From JAUUZQ01 sp964538375 (GTDB taxonomy: Bacteria > Bacteroidota > Bacteroidia > Bacteroidales > GCA-2748055): DNA of 64,000 nucleotides. How positions within the stretch are numbered: the stretch's first letter is position 1; every line of letters starts with the position of its first letter. The notes beneath the pieces were generated by a model, which saw only the letters and a list, made by a program, of their open reading frames with translations, had not been told where the DNA came from and ran no database searches. The stretch lies in assembly GCA_964538375.1 (NCBI GenBank), contig CAZIFQ010000012.1:1-64000 (forward strand). Direction: 5' to 3'. Shown here one piece after another: positions 55,038-63,579 of the stretch. The position numbers and the translations under genes are program-made.

Positions 55038-55107
55038 GTTGAGCATGGAGCGTTAAGCGTTGAACATTATACGTTGAACGTTGAGGGTTGAGCATTGAGC
55101 TATAGCT
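55038..55107. repeat. 7-bp tandem array (GTTGAGC-like), 10 units
   Basis: Ten uninterrupted heptamers, consensus GTTGAGC, with variants such as GTTAAGC, GTTGAAC, ATTGAGC and ATGGAGC. Every unit keeps the 7-base register. The last unit runs into the stop codon of the minus-strand gene beginning at 55107. Confidence 0.85.
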
Positions 55108-55640
55108 TATTTCTGTATAATTTGTACGCCACCGAATACTACATCTGCTTTGATGTGCAAGTATGCTGAATCCGGGTTATAAGAATCTGAAGTATAGTAA
55201 GTAGATCCGAATACAGCCGTATTCCCATCGGGCAGTTCTGCACCGGCAAAAACTGCATCAGCATCAATTTTTACGGGCATATCCCTGCGGATTTTAATCA
55301 CTGATCCCCCGAATACTGTACTTATTTTTGCACGGAAAGTGCCCTGGCTCAGGTCTACATCCGTAAAATCATAGACCCCTTTTCCAAAAACAACACTATA
55401 TTCTTTTCCCTTTTCAGGCGCATCATATACACGTTCATTAAATATGGTATCATGCGGCCCGACTTTTCCTTCAGGAAAGATGGTACGGCCCAGTAAAAAC
55501 TTAAGACCTATTAAGATAAAGAAAACTCCGATCAGTACTTTAAATATCGGGAAATCGACATTAAAGACAACCTTGATGATGAGTGCGATACCTAGTATCA
55601 GTAATAATGCACCCCAAAATAAACCCATTCCCATTTTCAT
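55107..55640 (-). CDS. LiaF-like membrane protein (cell-wall stress domain)
   Basis: 177 residues. Two or three N-terminal membrane segments (about 5-25 and 30-48) resemble the LiaF transmembrane region, followed by a beta-rich C-terminal domain with VFGGSVIKIRRDMPVKIDADAVFAGAELPDG and HIKADVVFGGVQII, the toast-rack/DUF2154 pattern. In Firmicutes LiaF restrains the LiaRS envelope-stress system; no LiaRS partner is seen here. A -7 candidate, TATGTTTG, lies on the minus strand at 55686-55679. Confidence 0.75.
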   Translation of the reverse strand: MKMGMGLFWGALLLILGIALIIKVVFNVDFPIFKVLIGVFFILIGLKFLLGRTIFPEGKVGPHDTIFNERVYDAPEKGKEYSVVFGKGVYDFTDVDLSQGTFRAKISTVFGGSVIKIRRDMPVKIDADAVFAGAELPDGNTAVFGSTYYTSDSYNPDSAYLHIKADVVFGGVQIIQK

Positions 55641-55808
55641 AATATTTTAATTAATAATGAACATACAATTTTTCGATACAAACATACGAAGGGGTTTTGT
55701 AGTGAAGTAGCATAAATCGGTGAGTTGTTGAGAAAAATCGGTAGGCGGCGGGAGAGGTAGAGAGGGTGACAAGGAGAGGGGGGGGTGAAAGGAAGAATTG
55801 CAAACCGT

Positions 55809-55840
55809 TTTGTCTTTTGAACTTCTTATCCCTACTTTTG
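55809..55840 (+). promoter_or_regulatory. Promoter candidate for miaB
   Basis: TTTG (55809-55812), 20 nt, TACTTTTG (55833-55840). The start is expected near 55846, so the leader of about 120 bases would contain the 7-bp array at 55851-55933. Confidence 0.55.
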
Positions 55841-55850
55841 CGTGATGAAC

Positions 55851-55933
55851 GTGGAGCATTAAACGTAGAGCGTTAAAAGTAGAGCGTTAAGCGAATTCGA
55901 TAAACGCTAAACACTCAACGCTCAACGAAACCA
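55851..55933. repeat. 7-bp array with orientation switch about CGAATTCG
   Basis: Six units of the GTTGAGC family run forward (55851-55892: GTGGAGC, ATTAAAC, GTAGAGC, GTTAAAA, GTAGAGC, GTTAAGC), a central GAATTC follows, and then five units run in reverse complement (55899-55933: GATAAAC, GCTAAAC, ACTCAAC, GCTCAAC, GAAACCA). The whole is an imperfect inverted repeat centred on CGAATTCG at 55892-55899. It ends 34 bases before the miaB ATG. Confidence 0.8.
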
Positions 55934-55967
55934 GAACTCTGAGATGAAACGCAGAGTAAACTAATTG

Positions 55968-57302
55968 ATGAAGTATTTTATGAAAAAACTATACATAGAA
56001 ACCTACGGCTGTCAGATGAATGTGGCAGACAGCGAGGTGGTGGTGGCGATATTGCAAAAGCAGGATTACGAGGTAACGGAAGTGATGAAAGAAGCAGACC
56101 TGATACTGGTGAATACTTGCTCAATAAGAGATAACGCGGAGCAAAGAGTAAATAAAAGGATCCAGGAGTTCGGTGCTCAGAAAAAGAAGAATAAGAACCT
56201 GGTAGTGGGCGTCATTGGCTGTATGGCAGAGAGATTAAAGGAGCAACTGCTAAGTGATGATAAATCTGTTGACCTGGTAGTCGGCCCGGATGCCTATCGG
56301 GAGCTTCCGGCATTGCTTGCAGAGGTGGAGAGCGGACAAAAAGGGATCAATACCTTGCTTTCGCTCGAAGAAACTTATGCAGACCTTAGCCCGGTGCGGC
56401 TGGATAAAAACCATGTTTCTTCATTCGTCTCCATCATGCGTGGATGTAATAATTTTTGCGCCTATTGCGTAGTACCGTATACCAGGGGAAGAGAACGTAG
56501 CCGGGATCCGGAAACCATTGAACGTGAAGTAAGGGAATTGCTTGAGGCGGGGTATAAGGAGGTGACGCTGTTGGGGCAAAATGTAAACTCTTATAATTGG
56601 TCCTCCACTGCGGAAAAAGTAAATTTTGAAGCATTACTGGAAAGAATAGCTAAAATATCTCCCCGTCTAAGAGTCAGATTCGCAACTTCACATCCAAAGG
56701 ATATGTCGGATGAACTGCTGATTACCATGGCTAAATATCCAAATCTGTGTCGCGGTATTCATCTTCCTGTGCAATCTGGAAGTACCTCCGTACTAAAACG
56801 TATGAAACGCGGCTATACCCGCGAATGGTATATGAACCGTATTGAAGCTATTAGAAAATATCTTCCGGATGCAAGTATCTCTACAGATATTATTGCTGGC
56901 TATTGCGGCGAGACGGAAGAGGAACACAAGGAGACACTTAGCTTGATGGAATGGGTGGGTTACGACCTGGCTTTTATGTTTAAGTACAGTGAGCGGCCGG
57001 ATACTTTCGCTGCAAAGAAATATGAAGATGATGTGCCGGAAAAAGTAAAAACCAGGCGACTCAATGATATCATTGCCCTGCAAGGAAAACTCTCCCTTGA
57101 AGGAAAGAAAAAGGACATCGGCAAAGAATACGAGGTACTGGTTGAGGGAACTTCTAAAAAATCGGCAGCACAACTATTCGGACGAACCAGTCAAAATAAA
57201 GTAGCCGTATTTACTTCCTGCGGTCAAAAACCTGGAGATTATGTGAGAGTGAGGGTGGATGATTGTACGTCAGCTACACTGTTGGCTTCGTTGGTGGAAT
57301 GA
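55968..57302 (+). CDS. miaB: tRNA-2-methylthio-N6-dimethylallyladenosine synthase
   Basis: 444 residues from the ATG at 55968; the ATG at 55980 (MKKLYIETYGCQMN) is an equally good start. N-terminal UPF0004 domain with Cys in YGCQMN, NTCSIRD and GCMAE; radical-SAM triad CNNFCAYC; C-terminal TRAM domain (about 375-442). Adds a methylthio group to isopentenyl-adenosine 37 of tRNAs. The gene is preceded by an unusual repeat-filled leader. Confidence 0.93.
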   Translation: MKYFMKKLYIETYGCQMNVADSEVVVAILQKQDYEVTEVMKEADLILVNTCSIRDNAEQRVNKRIQEFGAQKKKNKNLVVGVIGCMAERLKEQLLSDDKSVDLVVGPDAYRELPALLAEVESGQKGINTLLSLEETYADLSPVRLDKNHVSSFVSIMRGCNNFCAYCVVPYTRGRERSRDPETIEREVRELLEAGYKEVTLLGQNVNSYNWSSTAEKVNFEALLERIAKISPRLRVRFATSHPKDMSDELLITMAKYPNLCRGIHLPVQSGSTSVLKRMKRGYTREWYMNRIEAIRKYLPDASISTDIIAGYCGETEEEHKETLSLMEWVGYDLAFMFKYSERPDTFAAKKYEDDVPEKVKTRRLNDIIALQGKLSLEGKKKDIGKEYEVLVEGTSKKSAAQLFGRTSQNKVAVFTSCGQKPGDYVRVRVDDCTSATLLASLVE

Positions 57303-57393
57303 TATTGCTCTGTATGCCGACCCCTGATTGGAGGTTGAGAATTATTATTCGAGAAAACTGCATCGAAAATTCAATAACGAGCCGCGATTGTTA

Positions 57394-57428
57394 ACACCTT
57401 ACGCCTGATACCTCGCACCTGATGCCTG
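57394..57428. repeat. 7-bp tandem array (RYRCCTG), 5 units
   Basis: ACACCTT, ACGCCTG, ATACCTC, GCACCTG, ATGCCTG in strict 7-base register. It ends four bases before the stop codon of the STAS gene at 57433. Confidence 0.75.
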
Positions 57429-57432
57429 ACTT

Positions 57433-57783
57433 TCAATCATCCAGTTCCATAATAATCTTTTCCCTCACCTCTAAACACTCACAAATAGGGAGTTTATCCT
57501 TTAACTGGGTAAGCTCAATGAGCTCCATCACCTCATCACTGACATTACAGATTTTGAACTCGGCAGACTTCGCCCTGGCAATTTCAGTAGTACGGATAAG
57601 TGTGGCAAATCCGGAACTATCGATGAAACGAACTCCCTGCAGGTTAAAGATCACCTTCCTGCCAGGCTCGCTTACAAGATCAGACAATTGCTGAAAAATT
57701 AATTCTGAGAAAAGAGTGTTTAATTTGTTTACCTGGAACAAAGAGACCAGGTACCGCCCATCTTCCTTCGCAATTTTTAACAT
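57433..57783 (-). CDS. STAS-domain anti-sigma-factor antagonist-like protein
   Basis: 116 residues from the ATG at 57783; the longer frame to 57873 adds a poorly conserved leader. One STAS domain with the phosphorylation-site loop GVRFIDSSGFATLIRT (Ser in DSSG), as in SpoIIAA/RsbV. Such proteins release a partner by binding an anti-sigma or output protein when unphosphorylated. No kinase/phosphatase partner adjoins it; the SiaC-family gene at 18666 belongs to a comparable switch type but is distant. Confidence 0.82.
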   Translation of the reverse strand: MLKIAKEDGRYLVSLFQVNKLNTLFSELIFQQLSDLVSEPGRKVIFNLQGVRFIDSSGFATLIRTTEIARAKSAEFKICNVSDEVMELIELTQLKDKLPICECLEVREKIIMELDD

Positions 57784-57987
57784 ATACGCATCATTGGTTA
57801 AATGTGTAATCCTCGCTACGAAAATAGAAATAGTTTTTTGTTTGATAATTATCCTACACGCGTATTTATTCACATATCCCCATAGTTTTACACAATTCTA
57901 AATAAGAAAAGGTCTTGATTATGTAGCAATACATGTGAATCCTATACGATAATCTGGACTTTCATCACATTAACAAGTAGAAAAGAG

Positions 57988-58137
57988 ATGAAAAAAATCA
58001 GACTTCAAGAATGGGATTATTCATGGAATGGAACATATTTTGTTACAATTAATACCAAGAATAATATAAAGTATTTTGGAGAAATTGGAGATAAAGAAAT
58101 GCAGTTAAGCACCTTAGGGAAAATTGTGAATGTCTGA
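57988..58137 (+). pseudogene. Truncated REP-associated tyrosine transposase (RAYT/Y1) remnant
   Basis: A 49-residue open frame opens MKKIRLQEWDYSWNGTYFVT and continues FGEIGDKEMQLSTLGKIV. This is the conserved N-terminal strand of IS200/RAYT-type transposases (xYDYxxxGxYFVTxxT...FGEI...MxLSxxGxIV). The catalytic HUH histidines and the tyrosine that should come later are absent, as the sequence breaks off before the aspS stop at 58146. It is a decayed copy. RAYT enzymes mobilise REP palindromes, and palindromes of REP form occur in this window. Confidence 0.75.
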
Positions 58138-58145
58138 CCATTTGT

Positions 58146-59900
58146 TTAATCAACATCCTTTATGTCGAGGGAAAGCTCATCCAACTGCTCCTGTGCGATG
58201 GTGCTTGGTGAATCGATCATGACATCGCGGCCTGAATTGTTCTTTGGAAAGGCAATCACGTCACGGATGGAATCCAGTCCGGCAAATATCGCTACCCACC
58301 TGTCGAAACCAAAAGCTATCCCACCATGCGGCGGTGCACCATAACGGAAGGCACTCATTAAGAAACCAAACTGTTTCTGCGCTTCTTCCTTGGTGAAACC
58401 CAGGTTGTCAAACATCTTCTTTTGCAGATCTTCATCATGAATCCTGATGGATCCGCCACCGATCTCAACACCGTTGATTACAAGGTCATAGGCAATTGCC
58501 CTTACTTTACCGGGATCGGTAGTAAATAACTCTATATCTTCTTTATACGGACTGGTAAATGGATGGTGCATGGCGTGAAAGCGTTGGCTCTCTTCGTCCC
58601 ACTCCAACAATGGAAAATCAACGATCCACAATGGCTTGAACTCATCTCCATCCATGTAACCAAGTTTTCTTCCCATCTCCAGGCGAAGCTCACTCAGGGC
58701 TTTTTGAGCCTGGGCCATATCTCCAGCCAATACCAACATCAAGTCGCCTGGCTTGGCTCCCATTAATTCTGCCCATGCCTTCAAGTCCTCTTCATTATAG
58801 AATTTATCTACCGATGATTTATATGTACCATCTGCATTATATTTAACATAAACCAATCCCTTAGAGCCAATCTGCGGTTTCTTTACAAATTCGGTAAGGG
58901 CATCAATCTGCTTCCTTGAATAATCTGCACAACCCTCTGCACAAATTCCACCCACGTATTCCACAGAATCAAAAACAACAAAATCTTTTCCGGAAACAAG
59001 CTCCTTCATCTCGTTGATCTCCATTCCAAAACGGATATCCGGCTTGTCGTTACCATATCTACGAATTGCCTCAACATAAGGCATCTTCGGGTATTTCCCA
59101 TCTATCTCAACACCTTTGATTGTCTTGAACAAGTGATTTGACAGGCCCTCAAAAGTATCGAGCACATCGTCGCGTTCCACAAACGACATTTCACAGTCGA
59201 TCTGTGTAAACTCCGGTTGCCTGTCTGCACGCAAGTCTTCATCCCTGAAACATTTCACAATCTGAAAATACCTGTCAAACCCGGCAATCATCATTAGTTG
59301 TTTAAAGGTTTGGGGAGATTGCGGAAGCGCATAAAACTGTCCGGGGTTCATCCTTGAAGGCACAACAAAGTCTCTTGCTCCTTCAGGTGTGGATTTAATT
59401 AATACCGGTGTCTCCACCTCCATGAATTTCTCATTGCTGAGGTAATTCCTGATCTCGATAGACATGCGATGACGCAGCTCAAGATTTTTTCTCACCTCGG
59501 CTCTTCTTAAGTCAAGATACCTGTATTTCATACGCAGCTCATCACCGCCATCGCTATCCTTTTCAATGGTAAATGGTGGTGTTTCTGAAGCATTCAAAAT
59601 TTCCAAAGATTTCACATTGATTTCTATCTCACCAGTAGGCATATTCTTATTCTTGCTACTTCTTTCAGCAACAGCCCCTTCAACCTGGATCACAAATTCT
59701 CTTCCCAGCTTTCTTGCCTGTTTACACAATTCCGGCTCTGACTCCATATTAAAAACCAACTGTGTAATGCCATATCTGTCACGTAAATCGACAAATGTCA
59801 TCCCACCCAGGTCGCGCGATTTTTGCACCCAACCACTCAATTTTACTTCAATTCCTACGTTCCCGATATTTAACTCGCCGCACGTATGTGTCCTATACAT
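58146..59900 (-). CDS. aspS: Aspartyl-tRNA synthetase
   Basis: 584 residues, bacterial-type. The anticodon-binding OB domain (about 1-105, SGWVQKSRDLGGMTFVDLRD), class II core with LPQSPQTFKQLMM, FRDEDLRADRQPEFTQID (motif 2), a GAD insertion domain (about 285-420), and GIAFGFDRWVAI (motif 3). Charges tRNA-Asp. Its ATG faces tadA across a 72-base divergent gap. Confidence 0.96.
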   Translation of the reverse strand: MYRTHTCGELNIGNVGIEVKLSGWVQKSRDLGGMTFVDLRDRYGITQLVFNMESEPELCKQARKLGREFVIQVEGAVAERSSKNKNMPTGEIEINVKSLEILNASETPPFTIEKDSDGGDELRMKYRYLDLRRAEVRKNLELRHRMSIEIRNYLSNEKFMEVETPVLIKSTPEGARDFVVPSRMNPGQFYALPQSPQTFKQLMMIAGFDRYFQIVKCFRDEDLRADRQPEFTQIDCEMSFVERDDVLDTFEGLSNHLFKTIKGVEIDGKYPKMPYVEAIRRYGNDKPDIRFGMEINEMKELVSGKDFVVFDSVEYVGGICAEGCADYSRKQIDALTEFVKKPQIGSKGLVYVKYNADGTYKSSVDKFYNEEDLKAWAELMGAKPGDLMLVLAGDMAQAQKALSELRLEMGRKLGYMDGDEFKPLWIVDFPLLEWDEESQRFHAMHHPFTSPYKEDIELFTTDPGKVRAIAYDLVINGVEIGGGSIRIHDEDLQKKMFDNLGFTKEEAQKQFGFLMSAFRYGAPPHGGIAFGFDRWVAIFAGLDSIRDVIAFPKNNSGRDVMIDSPSTIAQEQLDELSLDIKDVD

Positions 59901-59972
59901 TGTTGAATAGATTATATTTGCACTTAATTAAATAAATATTCTGCGAAAATATAAAGAATTATCATAGCAACT

Positions 59973-60419
59973 ATGGCATATCCACTCTTCTCTGACGAAT
60001 ATTTTATGAATGAAGCCATAAAAGAGTCCCAAAATGCTGAAAAACAGGGAGAAATACCTGTTGGAGCAGTAATTGTAAGCAACAACAGAATCATTGCCCG
60101 CGGTCACAACATGACCCAGCAACTTGAAGACGTAACTGCTCATGCTGAAATGATTGCCCTGACCAGTGCATCAAATTTCCTGGGATCGAAATATCTTGAT
60201 GAATGTACACTTTATGTCACGCTCGAACCCTGCCTGATGTGCGCTGCCGCTCTCAAATGGGCCCACCTTGGCAGACTGGTTTTTGCTGCCTCTGATCCAA
60301 AGGAAGGATACCAATTAATTGAAAAGAATGTGCTCCACCCAAAAACAGAGCTCCAAAACGGCGTGTTGGAACATGAATGTTCTGCGATACTTAAGGAATT
60401 TTTTGAAAGGAAAAGGTAA
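59973..60419 (+). CDS. tadA: tRNA-specific adenosine deaminase (TadA-like)
   Basis: 148 residues of the cytidine-deaminase fold. Zinc site HAEMIAL (His and catalytic Glu) and PCLMCAAAL (two Cys), plus GEIPVGAVIVSNNRIIARGHN at the N-terminus. Makes inosine at the wobble position of tRNA-Arg(ACG). Some members act on free nucleobases; TadA is the usual essential copy. TATATTTG at 59913-59920 may be its -7 element. Confidence 0.88.
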   Translation: MAYPLFSDEYFMNEAIKESQNAEKQGEIPVGAVIVSNNRIIARGHNMTQQLEDVTAHAEMIALTSASNFLGSKYLDECTLYVTLEPCLMCAAALKWAHLGRLVFAASDPKEGYQLIEKNVLHPKTELQNGVLEHECSAILKEFFERKR

Positions 60420-60420
60420 T

Positions 60421-60454
60421 TTGTAGAGACGCGCCATGTGGCGCGTCTCTACAA
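60421..60454. repeat. REP-like palindrome, copy 3 (perfect 16-bp arms)
   Basis: TTGTAGAGACGCGCCA, TG, TGGCGCGTCTCTACAA: a perfect 16-bp stem with a 2-base centre. It begins two bases after the tadA stop and lies between convergent tadA and aroA, so it may also end transcription. Confidence 0.88.
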
Positions 60455-60468
60455 AACGGCAAAATGAT

Positions 60469-61701
60469 TCATTCTTCCTCCACCCCAAATCCCGCCTTTT
60501 TCAAATCCTTCCAGAATCCGGGATAAGATTTTGATACTACCAGGGGGGCATCGATGCGGATTTCACCCAATACAAGTGCTGCAGGAACAAAAGCCATTGC
60601 CATGCGGTGATCGTGATACGTGTTGATTAGCGGATTCTTCTCCGGGTCACACCTTTTTCCGCTCCATTCAAGATATGATCCTGCAGGATCAGAAGTCAAA
60701 ATAAATCCCAGTTTTTTCAACTCAGCCTGGAGCGCTGCGATACGGTCTGTTTCCTTAATTCTTAATGTTTGTGTTCCTGTAAATTTAAATGGGATGGCTG
60801 ACATGCTAAGAATAACTGCCATGGATTGTACCAGGTCGGGTGAGTCGGTGAAATCATATTCAAACCGCCCGGGGATAATATTCGTAAATTTTTGAAGCGA
60901 AGCCGTTTTATTTTTAAACTCAGTTACAACGCCAAGTTTTTGAAATATATTCACCAGGTCACTGTCTCCTTGCAAACTATCTTTTTCCAGGTGGCAAAGA
61001 GTTATTTTGGCATGCAATTCAGGTAAGATCATTGCATACCAATAGGAAGCCGCACTCCAGTCTGATTCGACAGTGTAGCCATCAAGTTTATAGTTTCCCG
61101 GGGCAACCTTTATAGTATTTTCAGTCCACTTAGTCTCTGCCCCGTATTGATTCATTAAACTAAGTGTCATTTTTATGTACGCTGATGAAACAACATCACC
61201 TTTCAGTGTCAGCGCAAGTCCCTTTTCAAAGGTGGGAGCAACCATTAATAGTGCACTAATAAACTGGCTGCTGATATTCCCTTTTATATCAATCGCTCCG
61301 CCGCTCAATTTCTTTCCCTTTATTCCCAGGGGAGGAAAGCCCTTATTTCCAAGATAATTTATCTCAGCACCTAAAAGACGAAGAGCATCAACCAGGGGAC
61401 CAATTGGCCGTTCCTTCATTCGGTCTGATCCTGTCAAATTAACAACACCTTCCCTGCAACTATAAAAAGCAGTAAGAAATCGCATGGCGGTGCCTCCGTG
61501 ACCAATATCCTTCACTAAATCGACAGACTTAAGAGCGCGTTTCATCAATACTGTATCATCGCTTTCAGAAAGATTTTCAATACCAGAAGTATTTGCTGAT
61601 AAGGCATGGATAATCAACAACCTGTTGGAGATACTTTTTGAAGCAGGTAAGCTAATTGTGGTATGTAAAGATCCTTTTGGTCGAGACACCTTATATATCA
61701 T
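60469..61701 (-). CDS. aroA: 3-phosphoshikimate 1-carboxyvinyltransferase (EPSP synthase)
   Basis: 410 residues. LPASKSISNRLLI near the N-terminus, GGTAMRFLTAF, SGAIDIKGNISSQF-like GNISSQFISALLM, ESDWSAASYW, IKETDRIAAL and YHDHRMAMAF. Full set of PEP and shikimate-3-phosphate contacts. Sixth step of the shikimate pathway to chorismate, the precursor that pabB uses. Confidence 0.95.
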   Translation of the reverse strand: MIYKVSRPKGSLHTTISLPASKSISNRLLIIHALSANTSGIENLSESDDTVLMKRALKSVDLVKDIGHGGTAMRFLTAFYSCREGVVNLTGSDRMKERPIGPLVDALRLLGAEINYLGNKGFPPLGIKGKKLSGGAIDIKGNISSQFISALLMVAPTFEKGLALTLKGDVVSSAYIKMTLSLMNQYGAETKWTENTIKVAPGNYKLDGYTVESDWSAASYWYAMILPELHAKITLCHLEKDSLQGDSDLVNIFQKLGVVTEFKNKTASLQKFTNIIPGRFEYDFTDSPDLVQSMAVILSMSAIPFKFTGTQTLRIKETDRIAALQAELKKLGFILTSDPAGSYLEWSGKRCDPEKNPLINTYHDHRMAMAFVPAALVLGEIRIDAPLVVSKSYPGFWKDLKKAGFGVEEE

Positions 61702-61801
61702 CTTTCAAAATTAGCAAAATCATCCAAAAAAATGTTTTATAACAAATGTATATCTACAATAAGATATTAAATTGCGCATCGAATTTTTACACCCCAATAA
61801 C

Positions 61802-62965
61802 ATGCTAGATTTTAACAATACCAAAACTGCTTTTATTATCAAATCGAACAAAGATTTGAAAAGAGCATTATTCATGTACAAGCTGATCTCTTATCCAACG
61901 CTTGTAAAGATTTTTAACCCTCTTATCAGAATTGCTTCAGCTATCCATTTTCCCATTAACTGGATTGTAAAGCCAACTGTTTATGCTCAATTTGTTGGTG
62001 GCGAGACGCTCCAGGAATGTTCTCCTGTAGTTGAGAAACTTAAGACTGGTAATGTATATTCCATCCTGGATTTTTCTGTAGAAGGAAAAGAGGAAGATGA
62101 AGATATTCAGCTTGCTCTTGAAGAGACACTCAGGGCGGTTGATTTCGCTGCAGCCAATGAGAATATCCCTTTTGCTGTATTTAAGCCAACAGCTTTTGTC
62201 AAAGACGAAGCCCTGGAAGTGATGAGTACTTCATCTGATCCTGATGCAGACAACATCAGGGAGGGGGAAAAGTTTCGTGACAGGGTTGACCAGCTCTGCG
62301 GTCGCGCCTTCAGCAAAGGCATACCAATTATGATCGATGCGGAAGACTCTTTTTACCAGTTGTTCATTGACAAAGTGGTTATGGAGATGATGGAGAAGTA
62401 CAACAAAGAAACAGCCATCGTCTACAATACATACCAGATGTACAGGCATGACCGCCTGGAAAGACTGAAGAAAGATCATAAAGTTTCTGTTGATAATGGT
62501 TTCTACCTTGGAGCTAAGTTTGTTCGGGGCGCTTATATGGAGAGAGAACGTGAGCGTGCTAAAAAAATGGGTTATGAAGATCCTATTCAAACCGATAAGG
62601 AAAGTACCGACAGGGATTATAACCTGGCATTGAAATATACTGTTGAAAATATTGATCGGATTCATTGTTTTAACGGAACACATAATGAAGACAGTAGCAT
62701 ATATCTTACCAAGCTTATCGAAGAGAATAAGCTAGAGAAAGATGACAAGCGAATATGGTCATCACAACTGTATGGCATGAGTGAGCATATCAGCTTTAAC
62801 ATGGGAGCAGAGGGATATAACTCTGTAAAATATGTACCCTATGGCCCAGTCAAGTTTGTCCTGCCCTACCTTTTAAGGCGTGTTGAAGAGAACACATCCG
62901 TTAAGGGACAAACAAGTCGTGAACTCTCGCTTCTTAAATTGGAACGCAAGCGCAGGAAGCAATAG
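61802..62965 (+). CDS. Proline dehydrogenase
   Basis: 387 residues from the ATG at 61802; an in-frame TTG at 61772 is less likely. A single PutA-type beta/alpha barrel: KPTAFV, IPIMIDAEDSFYQ, VYNTYQMYRHD, GAKFVRGAYMERER, FNGTHNEDS and VPYGPVKFVLPYLLRRVEEN. Oxidises proline to pyrroline-5-carboxylate using FAD. The partner P5C dehydrogenase is not in this window. Confidence 0.92.
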   Translation: MLDFNNTKTAFIIKSNKDLKRALFMYKLISYPTLVKIFNPLIRIASAIHFPINWIVKPTVYAQFVGGETLQECSPVVEKLKTGNVYSILDFSVEGKEEDEDIQLALEETLRAVDFAAANENIPFAVFKPTAFVKDEALEVMSTSSDPDADNIREGEKFRDRVDQLCGRAFSKGIPIMIDAEDSFYQLFIDKVVMEMMEKYNKETAIVYNTYQMYRHDRLERLKKDHKVSVDNGFYLGAKFVRGAYMERERERAKKMGYEDPIQTDKESTDRDYNLALKYTVENIDRIHCFNGTHNEDSSIYLTKLIEENKLEKDDKRIWSSQLYGMSEHISFNMGAEGYNSVKYVPYGPVKFVLPYLLRRVEENTSVKGQTSRELSLLKLERKRRKQ

Positions 62966-63014
62966 GTCATCCGGAAATTCGTACCTTTACATCATTGTAT
63001 TTAATTGCAATGAA

Positions 63015-63515
63015 ATGAAAATAGACAACCAACGTAATATTTACAGGATCTGGCTCCGGAAACTGACCATTACCATTATTTTTACATTGACCGTATTGCC
63101 TACTTTTTTTCTTGACATTCTGGATGGACCTGATGCCGTATTTACAAAATACCACCTTATAATAATCATTTCACTGGCATATATCATCATCTCGCTCATA
63201 GGTGTTTTCCGTAATCCTTATTATTTTCATTTTCACGACACAACTGACATGCTGATCATCAGGTTTTATCCTGTAGGTCTTTTCAATCATAAGAAAAATT
63301 CCATCGAAATTCCTATTCAGCATTTCGTAAAATTTGAAATTGAAAAGTTTTTCTTTGGACAGGAAAAACTTATTATCCACCAACAATACCGCCAAAAAGT
63401 GGCAAAATACCCTCCCATCAGTCTTTCCGCAGTGAATGAAGAAGACCGGGAGCGTCTCAAAGTTGTACTTACCAGGTATAGCAACCATTCGGCTAAGCTC
63501 AGGGACCGAAATTAA
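63015..63515 (+). CDS. Small membrane protein of unknown function
   Basis: 166 residues from the ATG at 63015. A longer frame reading back into the proline dehydrogenase gene has no sign of coding. Two hydrophobic segments (about 17-34 and 50-68) are followed by a soluble beta-rich part of about 90 residues with FHDTTDMLIIRFYPVGLF and ISLSAVNEEDRERLK, which resembles PH-like/YcxB-type domains in layout, but I do not recognise the family. Confidence 0.65.
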   Translation: MKIDNQRNIYRIWLRKLTITIIFTLTVLPTFFLDILDGPDAVFTKYHLIIIISLAYIIISLIGVFRNPYYFHFHDTTDMLIIRFYPVGLFNHKKNSIEIPIQHFVKFEIEKFFFGQEKLIIHQQYRQKVAKYPPISLSAVNEEDRERLKVVLTRYSNHSAKLRDRN

Positions 63516-63579
63516 AATAATTCTGATTCTGTACGATATTTCAACTTCTCATCACATTAAGGAGTGAGGAAGAATGATT

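Noticed and set aside
57784..57873. Longer start for the STAS protein
   Set aside because: The added residues are basic and unlike STAS N-termini, and the ATG at 57783 begins exactly at the first predicted strand.
62880..63014. N-terminal extension of the 166-residue membrane protein into the proline dehydrogenase gene
   Set aside because: The extension overlaps conserved coding sequence in another frame and would place a hydrophilic leader before the first membrane segment; the ATG at 63015 is better.
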